Of a stretch of 64,000 nt of DNA, positions 42,501 to 54,624 are shown in pieces; the first letter of the stretch is position 1; the number at the start of each line of letters is the position of its first letter. The DNA lies in assembly GCA_039566865.1 (NCBI GenBank), contig CM076947.1, positions 20,833,501 to 20,897,500 of the forward strand, given 5' to 3'. Made by a program: the position numbers and the translations under genes. This DNA comes from Aurelia coerulea (taxonomy: Eukaryota; Cnidaria; Scyphozoa; Semaeostomeae; Ulmaridae). Below the pieces are notes generated by a model, which had not been told where the DNA came from, did not search any database, and saw only the letters and a program-made list of their open reading frames with translations.

Positions 42501-45500
42501 CTTTTGAATTGATTGTCAATGAGTCGAATATGAAGCTTGGCTTAATGCAGTTCTTCAAAAATAGGTTTATATTTTGAAACATTTGAAACCTCATCAGGTT
42601 AATGAGGTTCAAATGATAGTAAACTCTTTTGGAGAACATGAAGTTAAACCACAGTCTATGGTTGAAATCTTTTGAAAAGATGTTTAATGAGTGGAATATG
42701 AAGCTTGGCTTAATGCAGTTCTTCAAAATCAGGTATCTGTTTTGAAACATTTGAAGCCTCATCAGGTTAATGAGGTTCAAATGATAGTAAAATTTGTGGG
42801 AAAATATGAAGTAAAACCACAGTCTATGGTTGAAATCTTTTGAATTGATGGTCAGTGAGTCGAATATGAAACTTGGCTTGATGTAATTCTTGAATATTAG
42901 GTATATGTTTTGAAACATTTGAAACCTCATCAGGTTAATGAGGTTCAAATGATAGTAAATTTTTTGGGCAAATATGAAGTAAAACCACAGTCTATGGTTG
43001 AAATCTTTTGAAAAGATGTTTAATGAGTCGAATATGAAACTTGGCTTAATGCAGTTCTTCAAAATTGGGAATATGTTTTGAAACATTTGAAACCTCATCA
43101 GGTTAATGAGGTTCAAATGATAGTAAACGTTTTGAGAAAATATGAAGTAAAAACACAGTTTATGGTTGAAATCTTTTGAATTGATGGTCAATGAGTCGAA
43201 TATGAAACTTGGCTTAATTCAGTTCTTCAAAAATAGGTTTATATTTTGAAACATTTGAAACCTCATCAGGTTAATGAGGTTCAAATGATAGTAAACTTTT
43301 TGGGAAATTATGAAGTAAACCACAGTCTATGGTTGAAATCTTTTGAAAAGATGTTTAATGAGTGGAATATGAAGCTTGGCTTAATGCAGTTCTTCAAAAA
43401 TAGGTTTATATTTTGAAACATTTGAATCCTCATCAGGTTAATGAGGTTCAAATGATAGTAAACGTTTTGAGAAAATATGAAGTATATAGTTGAAATCTTT
43501 TGAATTGATTGTCAATGAGTCGAATATGAAGCTTGGCTTAATGCAGTTCTTCAAAAATAGGTTTATATTTTGAAACATTTGAAACCTCATCAGGTTAATG
43601 AGGTTCAAATGATAGTAAAATTTTTGCGAAAATATGAAGTAAAACCACAGTCTATGGTTGAAATCTTTTGAATTGATGGTCAATGAGTCGAATATGAAAC
43701 TTGGCTTAATGCAGTTCTTCAAAAATAGGTATATATTTTGAAACATTTGAAACCTCATCAGGTTAATGAGGTTCAAATGATAGTAAAATTTTTGGGAAAA
43801 TATGAAGTAAATCAACAGTCTATGGTTGAAATCTTTTGAATTGATGGTCAATGAGTCGAATATGAAGCTTGGCCTAATGCAGTTCTTCAAAGATAGGTTT
43901 ATATTTTGAAACATTTGAAACCTTATCAGTTCAAATGATAGTAAACTTTTTGGGAAATTATGAAGTAAAACCACTGTCTATGGTTGAAATTTTTTGAATT
44001 GATTGTCAATGAATCGAATGTGAAGCTTGGCTTAATGCAGTTCTTCAAAAATAGGTTTATATTTTGAAACATTTAAAACCTCATCAGGTTAATGAGGTTC
44101 AAATGATAGTAAACTATTTGGGAAAATATGATGTAAAACCACAGTCTATGGTTGAAATCTTTTGAAAAGATGTTTAATGATTCGAATATGAAACTTGTCT
44201 TAATGCAGTTCTTCAAAATTAGGTATCTGTTTTGAAACATTTGAAACCTCATCAGGTTAATGAGGTTCAAATGATAGTAAACTTTTTGAGAAAATATGAA
44301 GTATATAGTTGAAATCTTTTGAATTGATTGTCAATGAGTCGAATATGAAGCTTGGCTTAATGCAGTTCTTCAAAAATAGGTTTATATTTTGAAACATTTG
44401 AAACCTCATCAGGTTAATGAGGTTCAAATGATAGTAAACTTTTTGGGAAATTATGAATTAAAGCCACAGCCTATGGTTGAAATCTTTTGAATTGATGGTC
44501 AATGAATCGAATGTGAAACTTTGCTTGATGTAATTCTTGAATATTAGGTATATGTTTTGAAACATTTGAAACCTCATCAGGTTAATGAGGTTCAAATGAT
44601 AGTAAACATTTTGAGAAAATATGAAGTATATAGTTGAAATCTTTTGAATTGATTGTCAATGAGTCGAATATGAAGCTTGGCTTAATGCAGTTCTTCAAAA
44701 ATAGGTTTATATTTTGAAACATTTGAAACCTCATCAGGTTAATGAGGTTCAAATGATAGTAAACTCTTTTGGAGAACATGAAGTTAAACCACAGTCTATG
44801 GTTGAAATCTTTTGAAAAGATGTTTAATGAGTGGAATATGAAGCTTGGCTTAATGCAGTTCTTCAAAAATAGGTTTATATTTTGAAACATTTGAAACCTC
44901 ATCAGGTTAATGAGGTTCAAATGATAGTAAACTTTTTGAGAAAATTTGATTCAAATGACAGCCTATGGTTGAAATCTTTTGAATTGATGGTCAATGAATC
45001 GAATGTGAAGCTTGGCCTAATGCAGTTCTTCAAAAATAGGTTTATACTTTGAAACATTTGAAACCTCATCAGGTTAATGAGGTTCAAATGATAGTAAACG
45101 TTTTCAGAAAATAAGAACACAAAACACAGTCTATGGTTGAAATCTTTTGAATTGATGGTCAATAATTCGAGTATGAAGCTTGGCTTAATGCAGTTTTTCA
45201 AAATTAGGTAAAAGGTTTGAAACATTTGAAACCTCATCAGTTTAATGAGGTTCAAATGATAGTAAAATTTTTGCGAAAATATGAAGTAAAACCACAGTCA
45301 ATGGTTGAAATCTTTTGAATTGATGGTGAATGAATCGAATGTGAAGCTTGGCTTAATGCAGTTCTTCAAAAATAGGTTTATACTTTGAAACATTTGAAAC
45401 CTCATCAGGTTAATGAGGTTCAAATGATAGTAAACGTTTTCAGAAAATAAGAACACAAAACACAGTCTATGGTTGAAATCTTTTGAATTGATGGTCAATA

Positions 45501-48140
45501 ATTCGAGTATGAAGCTTGGCTTAATGCAGTTTTTCAAAATTAGGTAAAAGGTTTGAAACATTTGAAACCTCATCAGTTTAATGAGGTTCAAATGATAGTA
45601 AAATTTTTGCGAAAATATGAAGTAAAACCACAGTCTATGGTTGAAATCTTTTGAATTGATGGTCAATGAGTCGAATATGAAACTTGGCTTAATGCAGTTC
45701 TTCAAAAATAGGTATATATTTTGAAACATTTGAAACCTCATCAGGTTAATGAGGTTCAAATGATAGTAAACTTTTTGGGAAAATATGAAGTAAAACCACA
45801 GTCTATGGTTGAAATCTTTTGAAAAGATGTTTAATGAGTCGAATATGAAGCTTGTCTTCATTCAGTTCTTCAAAATCAGGTATCTGTTTTGAAACATTTG
45901 AAGCCTCATCAGGTTAATGAGGTTCAAATGATAGTAAAATTTGTGGGAAAATATGAAGTAAAACCACAGTCTATGGTTGAAATCTTTTGAATTGATGGTC
46001 AGTGAGTCGAATACGAAACTTGGCTTGATATAATTCTTGAATATTAGGTATTTGTTTTGAAACATTTGAAACCTCATCAGGTTAATGAGGTTCAAATGAT
46101 AGGAAATTTTTTGGGCAAATATGAAGTAAAACCACAGTCTATGGTTGAAATCTTTTGAAAAGATGTTTAATGAGTCGAATATGAAACTTGGCTTAATGCA
46201 GTTCTTCAAAATTGGGAATTTGTTTTGAAACATTTGAAACCTCATCAGGTTAATGAGGTTCAAATGATAGTAAACGTTTTGAGAAAATATGAAGTAAAAA
46301 CACAGTTTATGGTTGAAATCTTTTGAATTGATGGTCAATGAGTCGAATATGAAACTTGGCTTAATTCAGTTCTTCAAAAATAGGTTTATATTTTGAAACA
46401 TTTGAAACCTCATCAGGTTAATGAGGTTCAAATGATAGTAAACTTTCTGGGAAATTATGAAGTAAAACCACAGTCTATGGTTGAAATATTCTGAATAGAT
46501 GTTTAATGAGTCGAATATGAAACTTGGCTTAGTTCAGTTCTTCACAATTAGGTTTATATTTTGAAACATTTGAAACCTCATCAGGTTAATGAGGTTCAAA
46601 TGATAGTAAACATTTTGAGAAAATATGAAGTATATAGTTGAAATCTTTTGAATTGATTGTCAATGAGTGGAATATGAAGCTTGGCTTAATGCAGTTCTTC
46701 AAAAATAGGTTTATATTTTGAAACATTTGAAACCTCATCAGGTTAATGAGGTTCAAATGATAGTAAACATTTTGAGAAAATATGAAGTATATAGTTGAAA
46801 TCTTTTGAATTGATTGTCAATGAGTCGAATATGAAGCTTGGCTTAATGCAGTTCTTCAAAAATAGGTTTATATTTTGAAACATTTGAAACCTCATCAGGT
46901 TAATGAGGTTCAAATGATAGTAAACTCTTTTGGAGAACATGAAGTTAAACCACAGTCTATGGTTGAAATCTTTTGAAAAGATGTTTAATGAGTGGAATAT
47001 GAAGCTTGGCTTAATGCAGTTCTTCAAAATCAGGTATCTGTTTTGAAACATTTGAAGCCTCATCAGGTTAATGAGGTTCAAATGATAGTAAAATTTGTGG
47101 GAAAATATGAAGTAAAACCACAGTCTATGGTTGAAATCTTTTGAATTGATGGTCAGTGAGTCGAATATGAAACTTGGCTTGATGTAATTCTTGAATATTA
47201 GGTATATGTTTTGAAACATTTGAAACCTCATCAGGTTAATGAGGTTCAAATGATAGGAAATTTTTTGGGCAAATATGAAGTAAAACCACAGTCTATGGTT
47301 GAAATCTTTTGAAAAGATGTTTAATGAGTCGAATATGAAACTTGGCTTAATGCAGTTCTTCAAAATTGGGAATTTGTTTTGAAACATTTGAAACCTCATC
47401 AGGTTAATGAGGTTCAAATGATAGTAAAAGTTTTGAGAAAATATGAAGTAAAAACACAGTTTATGGTTGAAATCTTTTGAATTGATGGTCAATGAGTCGA
47501 ATATGAAACTTGGCTTAATTCAGTTCTTCAAAAATAGGTTTATATTTTGAAACATTTGAAACCTCATCAGGTTAATGAGGTTCAAATGATAGTAAACTTT
47601 TTGGGAAATTATGAAGTAAACCACAGTCTATGGTTGAAATCTTTTGAAAAGATGTTTAATGAGTGGAATATGAAGCTTGGCTTAATGCAGTTCTTCAAAA
47701 ATAGGTTTATATTTTGAAACATTTGAAACCTCATCAGGTTAATGAGGTTCAAATGATAGTAAACATTTTGAGAAAATATGAAGTATATAGTTGAAATCTT
47801 TTGAATTGATTGTCAATGAGTCGAATATGAAGCTTGGCTTAATGCAGTTCTTCAAAAATAGGTTTATATTTTGAAACATTTGAAACCTCATCAGGTTAAT
47901 GAGGTTCAAATGATAGTAAAATTTTTGCGAAAATATGAAGTAAAACCACAGTCTATGGTTGAAATCTTTTGAATTGATGGTCAATGAGTCGAATATGAAA
48001 CTTGGCTTAATGCAGTTCTTCAAAAATAGGTATATATTTTGAAACATTTGAAACCTCATCAGGTTAATGAGGTTCAAATGATAGTAAAAGTTTTGGGAAA
48101 ATATGAAGTAAATCCACAGTCTATGGTTGAAATCTTTTGA
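39530..48140. repeat. Tandem duplication of a 4,301-bp (26-monomer) unit
   Basis: At least six landmarks (39772, 40281, 40616, 40997, 41561, 42442) recur 4,301 bp later (44073, 44582, 44917, 45298, 45862, 46743). The copies are about 39.53-43.83 and 43.84-48.14 kb. The length equals 26 x 168 minus 67, consistent with several 11-bp-deleted units per copy. Shared rarities include GCCTAATGCAGTTCTTCAAAG, GAGAACATGAAGTTAAACC and CTTGTCTTCATTCAG. Only a few point differences were seen, for example CACAATTAGG near 46544 against CAAAATTAGG. Confidence 0.92.
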
Positions 48141-49954
48141 ATTGATGGTCAGTGAGTAGAATATGAAACTTTGCTTGATGTAATTCTTGAATATTAGGTA
48201 TATGTTTTGAATCATTTGAAACCTCATCAGGTTAATGAGGTTCAAATGATAGTAAACTTTTTGGGAAAATATGAAGTAAAACCACAGTCTATGGTTGAAA
48301 TCTTTTGAATTGATGGTCAATAATTCGAATACGAAGCTTGGCTTAATGCAGTTCTTCAAAATTAGGTAAAAGGTTTGAAACATTTGAAACCTCATCAGGT
48401 TAATGAGGTTCAAATGATAGTAAACTTTTTGGGAAATTATGAAGTAAACCACAGTCTATGGTTGAAATATTTTTAGCAGATGTTTAATGAGTCGAATATG
48501 AAACTTGGCTTAATGCAGTTCTTCAAAATTAGGTATCTGTTTTGAAACATTTGAAACCTCATCAGGTTAATGAGGTACAAATGATAGTAAACTCTTTGGG
48601 AAAATATGAAGTCAAAATACAGTCTATGGTTGAAATCTTTTGAACAGATGTTTAATAAGTCGAATATGAAGCTTGGCTTAATGCAGTTCTTCAAAATTAT
48701 GTAAAAGGGTTGAAACATTTGAAACCTCATCAGTTTAATGAGGTTCAAATGATTGTAAACTTTTTGGGAAATTATGAAGTAAAACCACAGTCTATGGTTG
48801 AAATCTTTTGAATTGATGGTCAATGAGTCGAATATGAAACTTGGCTTAATGCAGTTCTTCAAAAATAGGTATATATTTTGAAACATTTGAAACCTCATCA
48901 GGTTAATGAGGTTCAAATGATAGTAAACGTTTTGGGAAAATATGAAGTAAAACCACAGTCTATGGTTGAAATCTTTTGAAAAGATGTTTAATGATTCGAA
49001 TATGAAACTTGGCTTAATGCAGTTCTTCAAAATTAGGTATCTCTTTTGAAACATTTGAAACCTCATCAGGTTAATGAGGTTCAAATGATAGTAAAAGTTT
49101 TGGGAAAATATGAAGTAAATCAACAGTCTATGGTTGAAATCTTTTGAATTGATGGTCAGTGAGTAGAATATGAAACTTTGCTTGATGTAATTCTTGAATA
49201 TTAGGTATATGTTTTGAATCATTTGAAACCTCATCAGGTTAATGAGGTTCAAATGATAGTAAACTTTTTGGGAAAATATTAAGTAAAACCACAGTCTATG
49301 GTTGAAATCTTTTGAATTGATGGTCTGTGAGTCGAATATGAAACTTTGCTTGATGTAATTCTTGAATATTAGGTATATGTTTTGAAACATTTGAAACCTC
49401 ATCAGGTTAATGAGGTTCAAATGATAGTAAACTTTTTGGGAAAATATGAAGTAAAACCACAGTCTATGGTTGAAATCTTTTGAAAAGATGTTTAATGATT
49501 CGAATATGAAACTTGGCTTAATGCAGTTCTTCAAAATTAGGTATCTGTTTTGAAACATTTGAAACCTCATCAGGTTAATGAGGTTCAAATGATAGTAAAA
49601 GTTTTGGGAAAATATGAAGTAAATCCACAGTCTATGGTTGAAATCTTTTGAATTGATGGTCAGTGAGTCGAATATGAAACTTTGCTTGATGTAATTCCTG
49701 AATATTAGGTATATGTTTTGAAACATTTGAAACCTCATCAGGTTAATGAGGTTCAAATGATAGTAAATTTTTTGGGCAAATGTGAAGTAAAACCACAGTA
49801 TATAGTTGAAATCTTTTGAATTGATTGTCAATGAGTCGAATATGAATTTTGGCTTAATGCAGTTCATAAAAAATAGGTTTATATTTTGAAACATTTGAAA
49901 CCTTATCAGTTCAAATGATAGTAAACTTTTTGGGAAATTATGAATTAAAGCCAC
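46743..49954. repeat. 3.2-kb segment repeated at 56049-59260 (offset 9,306 bp)
   Basis: Landmarks at 46743, 47492, 47739, 48452, 48473 and 49954 recur at 56049, 56798, 57045, 57758, 57779 and 59260, always 9,306 bp later. The first part (GAGAACATGAAGTTAAACC through TTGGGAATTTG units) also occurs at about 21.2-22.0 and 42.4-43.2 kb, so this ~750-bp cassette is present at least four times in the window. Confidence 0.85.
48473..49954 (-). other. 493-codon open frame made of 56-residue satellite repeats
   Basis: This minus-strand open frame spans nearly nine monomers. It repeats a 56-residue unit beginning MRFQMFQN and containing YLILKNCIKPSFIF, KDFNHRLWFYFIF and YYHLNLIN. It exists because 168 is a multiple of 3 and the consensus lacks stops in this frame. 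It starts and ends where 1-bp or 10-11-bp indels occur, not at recognisable signals. There is no signal peptide or domain I recognise, and no promoter or polyadenylation context. I do not regard it as a gene. Near-copies lie at 50804-52285 and 57779-59260. Confidence 0.35.
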
Positions 49955-50803
49955 AGCCTATGGTTGAAATCTTTTGAATTGATGGTCAATGAATCGAATG
50001 TGAAGCTTGGCTTAATGCAGTTCTTCAAAAATAGGTTTATATTTTGAAACATTTGAAACCTCATCAGGTTAATGAGGTTCAAATGATAGTAAACTCTTTT
50101 GGAGAATATGAAGTAAAACCACAGTCTATGGTTGAAATCTTTTGAAAAGATGTTTAATGAGTGGAATATGAAGCTTGGCTTAATGCAGTTCTTCAAAAAT
50201 AGGTTTATATTTTGAAACATTTGAAACCTTATCAGTTCAAATGATAGTAAACTTTTTGGGAAAATATGAAGTAAAACCACAGTCTATGGTTGAGATCTTT
50301 TGAATTGATGGTCAATGAGTCGAATATGAAACTTGGCTTAATGCAGTTCTTCAAAAATAGGTATATATTTTGAAACATTTGAAACCTCATCAGGTTAATG
50401 AGGTTCAAATGATAGTAAAAGTTTTGGGAAAATATGAAGTAAATCAACAGTCTATGGTTGAAATCTTTTGAATTGATGGTCAGTGAGTAGAATATGAAAC
50501 TTTGCTTGATGTAATTCTTGAATATTAGGTATATGTTTTGAATCATTTGAAACCTCATCAGGTTAATGAGGTTCAAATGATAGTAAACTTTTTGGGAAAT
50601 TATGAATTAAAGCCACAGCCTATGGTTGAAATCTTTTGAATTGATGGTCAATGAATCGAATGTGAAGCTTGGCTTAATGCAGTTCTTCAAAATTAGGTAA
50701 AAGGTTTGAAACATTTGAAACCTCATCAGTTTAATGAGGTTCAAATGATTGTAAACTTTTTGGGAAATTATGAACTAAACCACAGTCTATGGTTGAAATA
50801 TTT

Positions 50804-52285
50804 TTAGCAGATGTTTAATGAGTCGAATATTAAACTTGGCTTAATGCAGTTCTTCAAAAATAGGTTTATATTTTGAAACATTTGAATCCTCATCAGGTTA
50901 ATGAGGTACAAATGATAGTAAACTCTTTGGGAAAATATGAAGTCAAAATACAGTCTATGGTTGAAATCTTTTGAACAGATGTTTAATAAGTCGAATATGA
51001 AGCTTGGCTTAATGCAGTTCTTCAAAATTATGTAAAAGGGTTGAAACATTTGAAACCTCATCAGTTTAATGAGGTTCAAATGATTGTAAACTTTTTGGGA
51101 AATTATGAAGTAAAACCACAGTCTATGGTTGAAATCTTTTGAATTGATGGTCAATGAGTCGAATATGAAACTTGGCTTAATGCAGTTCTTCAAAAATAGG
51201 TATATATTTTGAAACATTTGAAACCTCATCAGGTTAATGAGGTTCAAATGATAGTAAACGTTTTGGGAAAATATGAAGTAAAACCACAGTCTATGGTTGA
51301 AATCTTTTGAAAAGATGTTTAATGATTCGAATATGAAACTTGGCTTAATGCAGTTCTTCAAAATTAGGTATCTCTTTTGAAACATTTGAAACCTCATCAG
51401 GTTAATGAGGTTCAAATGATAGTAAAAGTTTTGGGAAAATATGAAGTAAATCAACAGTCTATGGTTGAAATCTTTTGAATTGATGGTCAGTGAGTAGAAT
51501 ATGAAACTTTGCTTGATGTAATTCTTGAATATTAGGTATATGTTTTGAATCATTTGAAACCTCATCAGGTTAATGAGGTTCAAATGATAGTAAACTTTTT
51601 GGGAAAATATTAAGTAAAACCACAGTCTATGGTTGAAATCTTTTGAATTGATGGTCTGTGAGTCGAATATGAAACTTTGCTTGATGTAATTCTTGAATAT
51701 TAGGTATATGTTTTGAAACATTTGAAACCTCATCAGGTTAATGAGGTTCAAATGATAGTAAACTTTTTGGGAAAATATGAAGTAAAACCACAGTCTATGG
51801 TTGAAATCTTTTGAAAAGATGTTTAATGATTCGAATATGAAACTTGGCTTAATGCAGTTCTTCAAAATTAGGTATCTGTTTTGAAACATTTGAAACCTCA
51901 TCAGGTTAATGAGGTTCAAATGATAGTAAAAGTTTTGGGAAAATATGAAGTAAATCCACAGTCTATGGTTGAAATCTTTTGAATTGATGGTCAGTGAGTC
52001 GAATATGAAACTTTGCTTGATGTAATTCCTGAATATTAGGTATATGTTTTGAATCATTTGAAACCTCATCAGGTTAATGAGGTTCAAATGATAGTAAACT
52101 TTTTGGGAAAATATGAAGTAAAACCACAGTCTATGGTTGAAATCTTTTGAATTGATGGTCAGTGAGTCGAATATGAATTTTGGCTTAATGCAGTTCATAA
52201 AAAATAGGTTTATATTTTGAAACATTTGAAACCTTATCAGTTCAAATGATAGTAAACTTTTTGGGAAATTATGAAGTAAAACCAC
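50804..52285 (-). other. 493-codon satellite open frame, second copy
   Basis: This is the minus-strand frame of the 2,331-bp-shifted copy of 48473-49954. It differs at several residues (mostly in the first ~90 and the last ~25), with the length unchanged. It has the same interpretation: an open frame permitted by the 168-bp period, probably untranslated. Confidence 0.35.
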
Positions 52286-54624
52286 TGTCTATGGTTGAAA
52301 TCTTTTGAATTGATTGTCAATGAATCGAATGTGAAGCTTGGCTTAATGCAGTTCTTCAAAAATAGGTTTATATTTTGAAACATTTGAAACCTCATCAGGT
52401 TAATGAGGTTCAAATGATAGTAAACTCTTTGGGAAAATATGATGTAAAACCACAGTCTATGGTTGAAATCTTTTGAAAAGATGTTTAATGATTCGAATAT
52501 GAAACTTGGCTTAATGCAGTTCTTCAATATTAGGTATCTGTTTTGAAACATTTGAAACCTCATCAGGTTAATGAGGTTCAAATGATAGTAAACTTTTTGA
52601 GAAAATATGAAGTATGTAGTTGAAATCTTTTGAATTGATTGTCAATGAGTCGAATATGAAGCTTGGCTTAATGCAGTTCTTCAAAAATAGGTTTATATTT
52701 TGAAACATTTGAAACCTCATCAGGTTAATGAGGTTCAAATGATAGTAAACGTTTTCAGAAAATAAGAAAACAAAACACAGTCTATGGTTGAAGTCTTTTG
52801 AATTGATGGTCAATAATTCGAATACGAAGCTTGGCTTAATACAGTTCTTCAAAATTAGGTAAAAGGTTTGAAACATTTGATACCTCATCAGTTTAATGAG
52901 GTTCAAATGATTGTAAACTTTTTGGGAAATTATGAAGTAAACCACAGTCTATGGTTGAAATATTTTTAACAGATGTTTAACGAGTCGAATATGAAACTTG
53001 GCTTAATGCTGTTCTTCAAAATTAGGTATCTGCTTTGAAACATTTGAAACCTCATCAGGTTAATGAGGTACAAATGATAGTAAACTCTTTGGGAAAAAAT
53101 GAAGTCAAAATACAGTCTATGGTTGAAATCTTTTGAACAGATGTTTAATAAGTCGAATATGAAGCTTGGCTTAATGCAGTTCTTCAAAATTAGGTAAAAG
53201 GGTTGAAACATTTGAAACCTCATCAGTTTAATGAGGTTCAAATGATAGTAAAATTTTTGCGAAAATATGAAGTAAAAACACAGTCTATGGTCGAAATCTT
53301 ATGAATTGATGGTCAATGAGTCGAATATGAATATTGGCTTAATGCAGTTCTTCAAAATTAGGTATCTGTTTTGAAACATTTGAAACCTCATCAGGTTAAT
53401 GAGGTTCAAATGATATTAAACTTTTTGAGAAAATATGAAGTATATAGTTGAAATCTTTTGAATTGATTGTCAATGATTCGAATATGAAACTTGGCTTAAT
53501 GCAGTTCTTCAAAATTAGGTAAATGTTTTGAAACATTTGAAACCTCATCAGGTTAATGAGGTTCAAATGATAGTAAACATTTTGAGAAAATATGAAGTAT
53601 ATAGTTGAAATCTTTTGAATTGATTGTCAATGAGTGGAATATGAAGCTTGGCTTAATGCAGTTCTTCCAAAATAGGTTTATATTTTGAAACATTTGAAAC
53701 CTCATCAGGTTAATGAGGTTCAAATGATAGTAAACGTTTTCAGAAAATAAGAAAACAAAACACAGTCTATGGTTGAAATCTTTTGAATTGATGGTCAATA
53801 ATTCGAATACGAAGCTTGGCTTAATGCAGTTCTTCAAAATTAGGTTAAAGGTTTGAAACATTTGAAACCTCATCAGTTTAATTTCGTTCAAATGATTGTA
53901 AACTTTTTGGGAAATTATGAAGTAAACCACAGTCTATGGTTGAAATATTTTTAACAGATGTTTAATGAGTGGAATATGAAGCTTGGCTTAATGCAGTTCT
54001 TCAAAATTAGGTATCTGTTTTGAAACATTTGAAACCTCATCAGGTTAATGAGGTTCGAATGATAGTAAACGTTTTGAGAAAATTTGATTCAAATCACAGC
54101 CTATGGTTGAAATCTTTTGAAAAGATGTTTAATGAGTGGAATATGAAGCTTGGCTTAATGCAGTTCTTCAAAAATAGGTTTATATTTTGAAACATTTGAA
54201 ACCTCATCAGGTTAATGAGGTTCAAATGATAGTAAACTTTTTCAGAAAATAAGAACACAAAACACAGTCTATGGTTGAAATCTTTTGAATTGATGGTCAA
54301 TAATTCGAGTATGAAGCTTGGCTTAATGCAGTTTTTCAAAATTAGGTAAAAGGTTTGAAACATTTGATACCTCATCAGTTTAATGAGGTTCAAATGATTG
54401 TAAACTTTTTGGGAAATTATGAAGTAAACCACAGTCTATGGTTGAAATATTTTTAACAGATGTTTAACGAGTCGAATATGAAACTTGGCTTAATGCTGTT
54501 CTTCAAAATTAGGTATCTGTTTTGAAACATTTGAAACCTCATCAGGTTAATGAGGTACAAATGATAGTAAACTCTTTGGGAAAATATGAAGTCAAAATAC
54601 AGTCTATGGTTGAAATCTTTTGAA
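50804..54624. repeat. Segment repeated at 57779-61935 (offset 6,975 then 7,311 bp)
   Basis: From 50804 to about 53.05 kb the offset to the second copy is 6,975 bp. From about 53.2 kb to the array end it is 7,311 bp. The 336-bp difference is exactly two monomers, so the second copy gained (or the first lost) two units near 60.2-60.5 kb. Shared variants include AATGCTGTTCTTC, TTTGATACCTCATC, TTGATTCAAATCACAGCC and TTTTTCAGAAAATAAG. Confidence 0.85.

Larger units (their letters stand above)
48473..52285. repeat. Tandem repeat of a ~2,331-bp (14-monomer) unit
   Basis: The segment 48473-49954 is repeated at 50804-52285, offset 2,331 bp (14 x 168 minus 21). It shares TTTTTAGCAGATGTTTAAT, AATTATGTAAAAGGG, GATGGTCTGTGAG and ATATTAAGTAAAACC variants. 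The two segments translate on the minus strand to 493-residue open frames that differ at a few positions. Confidence 0.85.
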